DNA of 64,000 nucleotides from the NCBI GenBank assembly GCA_030041435.1, contig JASHNW010000040.1, positions 62,001-126,000 on the forward strand. The letters are read 5' to 3'. Positions within the stretch are counted from its first letter, which is position 1. Each line of letters opens with the position of its first letter. The stretch comes from Acidobacteriaceae bacterium. GTDB lineage: Bacteria; Acidobacteriota; Terriglobia; Terriglobales; Acidobacteriaceae. Both the position numbers and the translations under genes were made by a program. Of this stretch, positions 43,487-50,367 are shown piece by piece. Under the pieces are notes generated by a model. It was not told the origin of the DNA, made no database searches, and worked only from the letters and a program-made list of their open reading frames with translations.

Positions 43487-44500
43487 TCAGTTACGGCGAA
43501 TCTTTGCCCAGAGACGCGCCACCGTCGCCCCAGTACCCGCGGCAGGCTTCGCAGGCGAAGGTTTTTGCGCGCCTTTTGCGGGAGGTCCCGCTTGTGTGCC
43601 GGATTGTGCGCCGGGCGGTGCTCCGCTGTTTGCTCCGGGCGGTGCGCCATTGGGAGCAGCAGCCGGCTCTTTTCCGCCTCCCGTCGCCGCCGGCGGCGGA
43701 GATTGTGCACTGCCCGCCGTGGCGTTACCGGGCAGCGGAGCGCTTCCCGGCGGGCTCGCGCCGGGCACCGGCGGAGCATCGGCCGTCAGATACTGCACGA
43801 TGAGGGAGATTCTTCGATTCGACGGGTCCATGGGATTGGAGGGCACGCGCAGCTTCTGGTCGGCATAGCCCCGCACCTGCGAGACCTGGTCCCTGTGCAG
43901 GCCCGAAGCCTGCATTAACCGCCGCGCGGCATTGGCGCGGTCGCTGGAAAGATCCCAGTTGCCGTAACCGTCCGGGCGCATGTAGGGCTGCGCATCCGTG
44001 TGTCCTTCGATCGCGATGCGGTTGGGAACGCCGCCCAGCTGCCCGGCCAGCATCTCCAGCAACTCCCTTCCGCGGTCGTTCAGGGTTGCGCTGCCGGTAT
44101 CGAAAAACGTTCCGTCCTTCGTTTCCAGCAGCTCGATGCGCAGACCCTCGGGCGTGATCGTGATCTGGATCTGGTTCTGGAGCGCCTTGAGATCGTTCAT
44201 TTTGTGGATAGCTTCTTCGATCTTCTGCTTCAGCTGCGCGATGTTGTTCTCGGTGAGCGCCAGATTGTCGCTCGATCCCGACTGGTCGGTGCCCGTCTGC
44301 GAGGTCATGCCGCGGGGATCGTTGAAGTATCCGGCCACGGCCTGGCGGACTTTCTGGCTGGTGTTCATGAGCCAGAGCACGATGAACAGGGACATCATCG
44401 CGGTGACGAAGTCGGCGTAGGCCACCTTCCACGCGCCGCCGTGATGGCCGCCGTGACTGCCTTTTTTCTTAATGACGATGATGGGTTTGTTCTGCTGCAT
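43487..44500 (-). CDS. motB: Flagellar motor stator protein MotB
   Basis: The peptidoglycan-anchored half of the stator that couples ion flow to flagellar rotation. It has 337 residues. The single membrane helix with the essential ion-binding aspartate is clear (YADFVTAMMSLFIVLWLMN, Asp30), indicating proton rather than sodium type by general pattern. An OmpA-like peptidoglycan-binding domain follows (about 140-240; TGSATLNDRGRELLEMLAGQ, IEGHTDAQPY, DLSSDRANAARRLM). The last 90 residues are an unusual Pro/Gly/Ala-rich tail ending in a basic WAKIRRN. It starts 15 bp after motA. No flagellar structural genes are in the window. Confidence 0.94.
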   Translation of the reverse strand: MQQNKPIIVIKKKGSHGGHHGGAWKVAYADFVTAMMSLFIVLWLMNTSQKVRQAVAGYFNDPRGMTSQTGTDQSGSSDNLALTENNIAQLKQKIEEAIHKMNDLKALQNQIQITITPEGLRIELLETKDGTFFDTGSATLNDRGRELLEMLAGQLGGVPNRIAIEGHTDAQPYMRPDGYGNWDLSSDRANAARRLMQASGLHRDQVSQVRGYADQKLRVPSNPMDPSNRRISLIVQYLTADAPPVPGASPPGSAPLPGNATAGSAQSPPPAATGGGKEPAAAPNGAPPGANSGAPPGAQSGTQAGPPAKGAQKPSPAKPAAGTGATVARLWAKIRRN

Positions 44501-44515
44501 CTGTTCTCTGCGTCG

Positions 44516-45400
44516 TTACGCCGCCGGTTGCGCCGCCGCTGCCGGGGCGCCCTGATTTCTGCAGGCTTCTTCCACTTCGGAGAAGGAGGGCCGCACATGG
44601 GCCGGAATGGCCCGGCGCCCCATCTCCACGGCCACCACCGGCGGCTGGCCGCGGATGAAGGCCAGCATGAGCACGCGCAGCACGTAAAGGTAGGCATGTT
44701 CTTCCGCCATGGACTTGGCCATGTTCTGGCTCACCGGCCCGACCAGGCCGTAGCAGAGCAGAATGCCGAGGAAGGTGCCCACCAGCGCCGCCGCCACCTT
44801 GCGGCCGATTTCTTCGGCGGGGCCGCCGAGGGCGCCCATGGTGATGACCACGCCCAGCACCGCGGCGACAATGCCGAGGCCGGGGAGCGAGTCGGCCATG
44901 GTGGCCAGCGCCGTCACCGGCTCCTCGGCGCCGTGGTGCTGCACCTCCATGTCGAGGTCCATCATCTGGTCCATGTCGAAGGCTTCGACGCCGCCGGTGA
45001 TGACCATGCGCAGGGTGTCGCAGACGAAGTCGCGCGCGTGATGATCTTCGATGAACTCGGGATAGGCATTCAGGATGGGACTTTCGCCGGGTTTTTCGAC
45101 GTCGATCTCGATGGTGAGCATGCCGCCGCGGCGCGCCTTCTGCAGCAGCTCGTACATCATGCGCAGGGTGGCGAGGTAGCGCGCTTTGCCGAAGTGCGAG
45201 CTGCCGAAAATGGCGGCGGCGCCGGCGGCGATTTTCCTGAGGATGCGCAGCGGATTCGCGATGAGCAGGGTTCCCATGCCCGCCCCGGCGATGATGAGCA
45301 GCTCGGCCGGCTGCAGCAGCACGGCGACGTGCCCATGCTCCATCAGATAGCCGGTCAAGACCGCGCCAAACACCACGAGAATGCCGATGATCGCGAACAT
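44516..45400 (-). CDS. motA: Flagellar motor stator protein MotA
   Basis: The multi-helix stator subunit that forms the ion channel with MotB and contacts FliG. It has 294 residues, standard for MotA. Four helices are visible: 1-20 (FAIIGILVVFGAVLTGYL), about 30-50 (LLIIAGAGMGTLLIANPL), about 155-175 (PGLGIVAAVLGVVITMGAL) and about 190-210 (LVGTFLGILLCYGLVGPV). The cytoplasmic loop with charged residues precedes helix 3. The frame reaches 45931, but the upstream part lies opposite the riboflavin kinase gene and has no MotA features. AGGAGG lies 14 nt before the ATG, a wide spacing. motB follows 15 bp downstream. Confidence 0.94.
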   Translation of the reverse strand: MFAIIGILVVFGAVLTGYLMEHGHVAVLLQPAELLIIAGAGMGTLLIANPLRILRKIAAGAAAIFGSSHFGKARYLATLRMMYELLQKARRGGMLTIEIDVEKPGESPILNAYPEFIEDHHARDFVCDTLRMVITGGVEAFDMDQMMDLDMEVQHHGAEEPVTALATMADSLPGLGIVAAVLGVVITMGALGGPAEEIGRKVAAALVGTFLGILLCYGLVGPVSQNMAKSMAEEHAYLYVLRVLMLAFIRGQPPVVAVEMGRRAIPAHVRPSFSEVEEACRNQGAPAAAAQPAA

Positions 45401-45565
45401 GGGTGCTGCGGGATCCTCCTGCGCCCACCGTTCTCGCGCGCATCCGCGCACACCGCGCGACGCCGCCCGGTCGAACGGGCTTCTGTCCGTTTCATCGGCG
45501 GAATCGGGGCAGGCATCAACGGACCGCCACCGATGATGGTTGAAAATGACGGAGGGAGAATATGC

Positions 45566-45940
45566 ATGGCGACGCTGCGCGGCAAAGTCGTTTCCGGAGC
45601 CGGCAATTTCTCGTTTTGGATCGACAAGCTCCACGCCCACTACCTGCGCAAAACGGGCATGAGCCTTTTCCCCGGCACGCTCAACCTCCAGCTCGATCAA
45701 CCCTGGTCTGTGCCCCCGCGCCCGCTGCGCCTCGAAGCCCAGGAGTATGGCGGCACGGTCTCGGTGAACCTTGTTCCCTGCTCGGTCTTCGGCAGAGCCG
45801 CCTTCATCCTGCGCACGGACGCCAACGAGGATGGCCGCGGACACCACGCGAAGACCATTATCGAAATCGCCACCGAGGTGAAGCTGCGCGATTGCTACCA
45901 CCTCGAAGATGGCGATATGGTGGACGTCCACATCCCATGA
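45566..45940 (+). CDS. ribK: CTP-dependent riboflavin kinase (archaeal RibK/DUF120 type)
   Basis: Should phosphorylate riboflavin to FMN with CTP instead of ATP. It has 124 residues, as archaeal RibK enzymes have about 130. It shows the family's signature segments: GKVVSGAGNFSFWIDKL near the start, FPGTLNLQLD (residues 32-41 region), and IIEIATEVKLRDCYHLEDGD near the C-terminus. These correspond to the GEVVEG, GTLNLKLD and LREQFNLKDGD segments I recall from the methanococcal enzyme. The ATG at 45566 has GGAGGGAG 7 nt upstream. The frame is embedded in a much longer open frame, so it is easily missed. Its stop overlaps the start of a truncated glyoxalase-family gene. Bacteria normally use RibF, so this is an unusual form. 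Confidence 0.82.
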   Translation: MATLRGKVVSGAGNFSFWIDKLHAHYLRKTGMSLFPGTLNLQLDQPWSVPPRPLRLEAQEYGGTVSVNLVPCSVFGRAAFILRTDANEDGRGHHAKTIIEIATEVKLRDCYHLEDGDMVDVHIP

Positions 45941-46025
45941 GCCAGCGCATCGCCGCCATCGCCCTTGTCGTCCGCGACTACGACGAAGCTATCGCCTGTG
46001 GGATCTGATCGAGCCGGCCGGCTGA
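45937..46025 (+). pseudogene. VOC (glyoxalase-like) gene with an internal deletion
   Basis: The start overlaps the riboflavin kinase stop (ATGA, 45937-45940) and encodes a perfect VOC N-terminus, MSQRIAAIALVVRDYDEAIA. The frame then breaks and ends at 46008. Immediately afterwards, in a different frame, WDLIEPAG and a TGA (45999-46025) match the usual VOC C-terminus. About 100 codons between them are missing. I infer a single deletion that fused the two ends out of frame. The remaining peptide of 23 residues cannot be active. The tight coupling suggests the intact gene once formed an operon with ribK. Confidence 0.75.
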
Positions 46026-46070
46026 CGTTGAGCCAGGCGTTGGCGCTTCTGTCCCTTCCCGAACACTCCA

Positions 46071-46084
46071 GTCCGATATCGGAC
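46071..46084. promoter_or_regulatory. Perfect palindrome GTCCGATATCGGAC upstream of ADOP copy 6
   Basis: A 14-bp perfect dyad, about 110 bp before the ADOP start at 46192. It is a candidate operator. It could instead be a remnant from the deletion event just upstream. Confidence 0.35.
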
Positions 46085-46106
46085 ACTCGCTGCCACCCAC
46101 TTCCCT

Positions 46107-46135
46107 TACGGAACAATCACTTCCCTCGTTCCGTA
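46107..46135. promoter_or_regulatory. Inverted repeat TACGGAAC-N13-GTTCCGTA upstream of ADOP copy 6
   Basis: Two perfect 8-bp arms, 57-85 bp before the ADOP start. The GGAAC/GTTCC cores recur in the palindrome at 41492-41507, upstream of the five-gene ADOP row. The spacing and position fit a regulator site near the promoter. Confidence 0.4.
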
Positions 46136-46191
46136 TCTGGTCTCCAGCGTGCTGCCATTGTCCCCATCGCGCCCGAAAAAGGAGCCTCGCC

Positions 46192-48675
46192 GTGCTGCGT
46201 GACCTGAAGATCGCCGTCCGCCATTTGCTCAAAGCCCCAGGATTTTCTCTGATGGCCGTGTTGATGCTCACGCTCGGCATCGGCGCCACGACGGCTATCT
46301 TCTCCATTGTTGAAGGTGTGCTGCTGCGTCCGCTGCCCTTCCCGCACGCCGAGCAGCTGGTCGCGCTGGGCGATACCATTCAGGGCGCCGACGTGGGCGG
46401 CGGCAGCGCCGTCACCGGCCCCGACATCCTCAACTACACGCGCGACACCCGCAGCTTCTCCGCGCTGGGCGGCTACCAGCAAAACGGCGATGAGCTCTCG
46501 GGCATCGGCGAGCCCGCACAGATCAACGACGCGCGCATGACGGCCGGCGTCTTCGCGGCGCTGGGCGTCCAGCCGCTGCTGGGGCGCGTCTTCACGACCG
46601 AGGAGGACACGAGCGGCGCCCCGGTCGCGGTCCTCAGCTACGCGACCTGGCAGAGCCGCTTCCACGGCGACGCGAACATCGTGGGCAGGAAGATCCTGCT
46701 CGACCGCAAGCCTTACCTTGTGATCGGCGTCATGCGGCGCAGCTTCGAGTTTCCTCTGATCCCCGGCCATCTGAACCGCAGCGAGCTCTGGATCCCGATG
46801 AGCTTTAAGCCCGAGGAACTGACAGGCGGCGCCATGGCCAACTGGAGCTACCAGATGGTGGGCCGGCTGAAGCCCGGCGTTAGCGCCGCTGAGGCGCAGC
46901 AGGACTGCGAGCGCGTCGCCAAAGCCACCGAGAAAAGCTATCCCGCGTTCATGGCCAGCCTGCACATCGACGCCGTCGTTCAGGGTCTGCAGGCCGACAC
47001 CGTCCGCCAGGCGCGTCCGCTCATCCGCACGCTCTTCCTCGCCGTCGCCGTGGTGCTGCTGATTGCCTGCGCCAACCTCGCCGGACTGCTGCTGGTGCGC
47101 GCCATCCGCCGCCGCCGTGAAATCGCGGTGCGCCTCGCGCTTGGCTCCGGCGCCACCACGCTGCTGCGCCAGGCGATCCTGGAAAGTTTGGTTCTCTCCG
47201 TCACGGGCGGCGTTCTCGGTCTCTTTCTGGCGGCCACGGCCCTGCGCATCGGCACCAGCCTGCTGCCGGAGACCCTCCCCCTCATTTCCAACATCTCGCT
47301 TGACTGGACCGTGGTTGCCTTTGCTTTCGCGCTGGCCATCCTCACCGGCGCCGTGTGCGGTTTGCTGCCTGCATTCGCTGCTATCCGCACCAGCGTGAAC
47401 GAGACGCTGAAGGAAGGCGGACGCACGGGCAGCTCCGGCAGCGGCCACGCGCGGCTGCGCTCCTCGCTCGTCATCGCGGAGATCGCCGTCGCCATTGTGC
47501 TGGTCGCAGCCTCCGGCCTGCTGCTGCGCAGCTTCGAAAAGATGCGCGACGCCAACCTCGGCTACCGCACCGATCACCTCATCGCCGCCGGCTACAACCT
47601 GCCGCGCGAGCAGTACCCCTCGCAGACGGCCGTCGACAGCTTCAACCGCGCGCTGCTCGATCGCCTGCAGACGCTCCCCGGCGTGAGCCACGCGGGCCTC
47701 ACCTCGTTCCTGCCCGCCAACGGCACCAACGGCAGCTCCGCTTTCGTCGCCGAGGGCTACGTGCCAGCCAAACCCACCGACATCGACCTGGGCACGCCCA
47801 TCCTTATGCAGGGCGATCTGATCTCCGCCATGGGCACGCCGCTGCTCCGCGGCCGGCTCTTTACCGAAGCCGACAACAAGCCCGACTCGCAGCTCGTCGT
47901 GATCGTCAACAAGACGCTCGCCGATCAGTCCTGGCCGGGCCAGGACCCCGTCGGCCGCCGCATGCGCCTCGGCACCAACGAAATGCAGACGCCCTGGGCC
48001 ACCGTGGTCGGCGAAGTCGCCGAGGTGAAGGAAGGCTCGCCTGACGCCAAGCCGCGCGAGCAGTACTACATCCCCATCGATCAGTTCGAGCGGCTCATCG
48101 GCACGCTGGGCAATCCTGCCACCGACCTCAACGGCAACGGCGGCTACATTGTCCTGCGCACGTCGATGCCGCCGGAACTGGTCATCAACCAATTGCGCTC
48201 CGCTGTGCGCTCGCTCGACCCGCAGCTTCCGCTCTTCCCGCTCGAGACCATGGACCACGCTCTCAGCGATTCGGAAGCGCCGCGCCGCTTCAACACCGTG
48301 CTCATCTCGTCGTTTGCCGGGGCCGCGCTGCTGCTCGCGATCCTTGGCATCTACAGCGTCATCGCGTTCACCGTGGCGCTGCGCGCGCAGGAGATGGCGA
48401 TCCGCATGGCGCTGGGCTCGCAGCGCTCGGGCATCGTCGGCCTGGTGCTCACTTCCGGCGCGAAACTGGCCGCTGCGGGATGCATTCTCGGGCTGATCGG
48501 CGCGGTGGCCGCCTCGCGCCTGCTGCAGTCGATGGTATTTGGCGTCAAGACCTGGGACCCGCTGACGCTGGCGGTGGCGGCGGTGCTGGTGATGCTGCTG
48601 GCGCTGGCGGCATCGCTGCTGCCGGCGCGCCGCGCCGCCTCCACCAACCCGGTGGAGGCGCTGCGCGCCCAGTAA
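46192..48675 (+). CDS. ADOP-type orphan ABC permease (copy 6)
   Basis: An 827-residue duplicated MacB/FtsX permease starting at GTG 46192 with GGAG 7 nt upstream. It begins MLRDLKIAVRHLLKAPGF; helix 1 follows ([20 protein letters not shown]). The first FtsX block is VVLLIACANLAGLLLVRAIR, and the second is LLLAILGIYSVIAFTVALRA. Both large periplasmic cores are present. It is on the opposite strand from the row of five and clearly diverged from it. Two inverted repeats lie upstream. No ABC ATPase is adjacent. The transported substrate is unknown. Confidence 0.9.
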   Translation: MLRDLKIAVRHLLKAPGFSLMAVLMLTLGIGATTAIFSIVEGVLLRPLPFPHAEQLVALGDTIQGADVGGGSAVTGPDILNYTRDTRSFSALGGYQQNGDELSGIGEPAQINDARMTAGVFAALGVQPLLGRVFTTEEDTSGAPVAVLSYATWQSRFHGDANIVGRKILLDRKPYLVIGVMRRSFEFPLIPGHLNRSELWIPMSFKPEELTGGAMANWSYQMVGRLKPGVSAAEAQQDCERVAKATEKSYPAFMASLHIDAVVQGLQADTVRQARPLIRTLFLAVAVVLLIACANLAGLLLVRAIRRRREIAVRLALGSGATTLLRQAILESLVLSVTGGVLGLFLAATALRIGTSLLPETLPLISNISLDWTVVAFAFALAILTGAVCGLLPAFAAIRTSVNETLKEGGRTGSSGSGHARLRSSLVIAEIAVAIVLVAASGLLLRSFEKMRDANLGYRTDHLIAAGYNLPREQYPSQTAVDSFNRALLDRLQTLPGVSHAGLTSFLPANGTNGSSAFVAEGYVPAKPTDIDLGTPILMQGDLISAMGTPLLRGRLFTEADNKPDSQLVVIVNKTLADQSWPGQDPVGRRMRLGTNEMQTPWATVVGEVAEVKEGSPDAKPREQYYIPIDQFERLIGTLGNPATDLNGNGGYIVLRTSMPPELVINQLRSAVRSLDPQLPLFPLETMDHALSDSEAPRRFNTVLISSFAGAALLLAILGIYSVIAFTVALRAQEMAIRMALGSQRSGIVGLVLTSGAKLAAAGCILGLIGAVAASRLLQSMVFGVKTWDPLTLAVAAVLVMLLALAASLLPARRAASTNPVEALRAQ

Positions 48676-48766
48676 TCTCTCGATTTTTACCTGTGCCTCA
48701 GGTAAATTGCGGCGGCCGATTTCTACCGATCGGCTGCCTTTTTTTCGCGGCGAAAGAACGCAGCAC

Positions 48767-49354
48767 TTATCCGGCAATCTCCAAAGCTATCTGCATGCCA
48801 GGATGCGCGATGTCAATTAAGACATATTCGCCATCGATATAGTCGACGTAGCAATCGTCGGTGAGCACCCATTCCGACGGCCAGGGAGCGAGAAAGATAA
48901 ACGTGTACCCGCCGTAAACGAACTGGGTTTGATTGGGGACGATTCTGGTCGTCGTAACCACCTGCCTGACCGTAAACGAGTGCGAACGCCCGAAGTGGGC
49001 CCGGTAATCGCTGTCGGAAATGCGGCCGTGCGCGCCCGCCCGCTGACCTTGCCCGTTCTGCGCCTGGGCGGGTTGCTCTTTTGCAATCTTCTGCTGGTTC
49101 CTGTCGGCCTTCTCCGGCTGCCTGGGATTCATCGGGTGCTGATCGGCTTTGGCAGGTTTCGCTGGCTTCGTTTCTTCTTTTGGCGGCTTTGCTTCGTCCT
49201 TCTGTTTGGGAGGGGTGGTCTGCTCCTGCTGCGCGGCGGATGCAGTCTCATGACCGTTCATCGGCTCGCCGGCAGTACGTGGGGTAAAGGCATAGGCCAT
49301 AGAAGCCATGCCTGCAATTAAGAGTGTGCCCGTGAGATTTCTGATAACTCGCAT
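48767..49354 (-). CDS. Secreted Lys/Pro-rich protein of unknown function
   Basis: A 195-residue exported protein. The signal peptide is residues 1-22 (LTGTLLIAGMASMAYAF). Residues 35-105 are low-complexity, rich in Lys, Pro, Gln and Glu (PPKQKDEAKPPKEETKPAKP), probably a disordered spacer. The C-terminal 85 residues form a compact domain with many aromatics (FVYGGYTFIFLAPWPSEW, then DDCYVDYIDGEYVLIDIAHP), resembling small periplasmic domains seen in many acidobacterial secreted proteins. The ATG is preceded by AAGGAAGG. It converges with ADOP copy 6. The function is unknown. Confidence 0.7.
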   Translation of the reverse strand: MRVIRNLTGTLLIAGMASMAYAFTPRTAGEPMNGHETASAAQQEQTTPPKQKDEAKPPKEETKPAKPAKADQHPMNPRQPEKADRNQQKIAKEQPAQAQNGQGQRAGAHGRISDSDYRAHFGRSHSFTVRQVVTTTRIVPNQTQFVYGGYTFIFLAPWPSEWVLTDDCYVDYIDGEYVLIDIAHPGMQIALEIAG

Positions 49355-49676
49355 TTGAGTTCCTTCCTTTTTCCTTTGTCATTGCCGTGGGGCAATGCCG
49401 AGGACTCTTTAGGCAGGTAGATGCAGGAGGCCGAGCTTGCGCTGTCGACGCCATAAAATGCGCAGAATCAGGTCAATGCTGTCGCCGAGCGGGCGGGCAA
49501 ATTCCACCGGAGACAGGCAACCAGTACGGGCAGGCACTATCGGATCCGGTGCCGCTCTGAGGCCCACTCTGGTGGCGCCTGGCTGGGGCGCGACGAGGCG
49601 GCATCGCGGAGGCTGACGTGCAAAAACCGTCCGGCTGCCGGCAATACCACCTGCCGGCTGTCGGCGGCTCAGGCCG
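49355..49676. other. Intergenic region; no gene recognised
   Basis: This gap separates two divergent genes. A small perfect hairpin CATTGCC/GGCAATG lies at 49381-49398. Otherwise I see no open frame with family features and no RNA gene. Confidence 0.5.
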
Positions 49677-49682
49677 TACACT
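49677..49682 (+). promoter_or_regulatory. Putative -10 box (TACACT) for a leaderless mRNA
   Basis: TACACT is followed by exactly 6 nt and the ATG at 49689, with no ribosome-binding site. The layout is the same as at 6926-6938 and at the polymerase IV start. The -35 match is weak. Confidence 0.4.
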
Positions 49683-49688
49683 TTTCTC

Positions 49689-50237
49689 ATGGCGCTCGAA
49701 TTCACCACCTCGTATCTCGAAGACTCGCTCTCCCTGTTCGCCTACTACAAGAAGCTCGGCGAGCGCGCGATGGCCCAAGTCTCCGACGAGCAGCTGTTCG
49801 CGTGCATCGACGGCGAAGCCAACTGCATTGGCGTGATCGTGAAGCACATGGCGGGCAACATGCGCTCGCGCTGGACGGACTTTCTGACCACGGACGGCGA
49901 GAAGGCCGACCGCAACCGCGACTCCGAGTTCGAAGAACCGCCCACGACACGCGCCGAACTGCTCGACCTGTGGGAAGCGGGCTGGGACTGTCTCTTTTCC
50001 GCGCTCCAGCCTCTGACCGACGCCGATCTCACGCGCACCATTACGATCCGCGGCGAAAAACACTCGGTGATGCAGGCCATCAATCGCCAGCTTGCGCACT
50101 ACCCGCATCACGTGGGGCAAATCGTCCTGCTGGCGAAGCATTTCGCCTGCGACCACTGGCAGTCGCTCTCCGTCCCGCGCCGCGGATCTGCGGACTTCAA
50201 TCGCAGGGTAGCGGCAGGCGAGGCGAGCCAGAGATGA
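49689..50237 (+). CDS. DinB-like (DUF1572) four-helix protein
   Basis: A 182-residue member of the DinB/DUF1572 superfamily of metal-binding four-helix bundle proteins (not the polymerase DinB). The first helix reads SYLEDSLSLFAYYKKLGERA. The conserved VKHMAGNMRSRWTDFL supplies the first metal-ligand histidine. HYPHHVGQIVLLAKHF supplies further histidines. Relatives include bacillithiol- and mycothiol-dependent S-transferases, but many have no known role. It appears to be translated from a leaderless mRNA. It is single and precedes ADOP copy 7 by 130 bp of low-complexity DNA. Confidence 0.82.
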   Translation: MALEFTTSYLEDSLSLFAYYKKLGERAMAQVSDEQLFACIDGEANCIGVIVKHMAGNMRSRWTDFLTTDGEKADRNRDSEFEEPPTTRAELLDLWEAGWDCLFSALQPLTDADLTRTITIRGEKHSVMQAINRQLAHYPHHVGQIVLLAKHFACDHWQSLSVPRRGSADFNRRVAAGEASQR

Positions 50238-50238
50238 A

Positions 50239-50355
50239 CCGAAGCTGGGAGCTGGGAGCCGGGAGCGGGGAGCGGATGGCGGCTAACTGCTATCTGCTGT
50301 CTGCTGGTCGCTGATTGCTGTCTGCCAACCGCTGTCCGTTGCTCCCTGTCCCCTG
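50239..50355. repeat. Degenerate low-complexity repeats upstream of ADOP copy 7
   Basis: Imperfect repeats of GGGAGC-type words pass into CTGCTATCTGCTGTCTGCTG-type words. There is no coding frame. It resembles the stretch at 33905-33985. Confidence 0.5.
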
Positions 50356-50367
50356 TAACCTGTTGTG

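Noticed and set aside
46117-48777. 886-codon minus-strand open frame
   Set aside because: Exact shadow of ADOP copy 6. The encoded protein is a Gln/Arg/His-rich composition artefact of GC-rich DNA.
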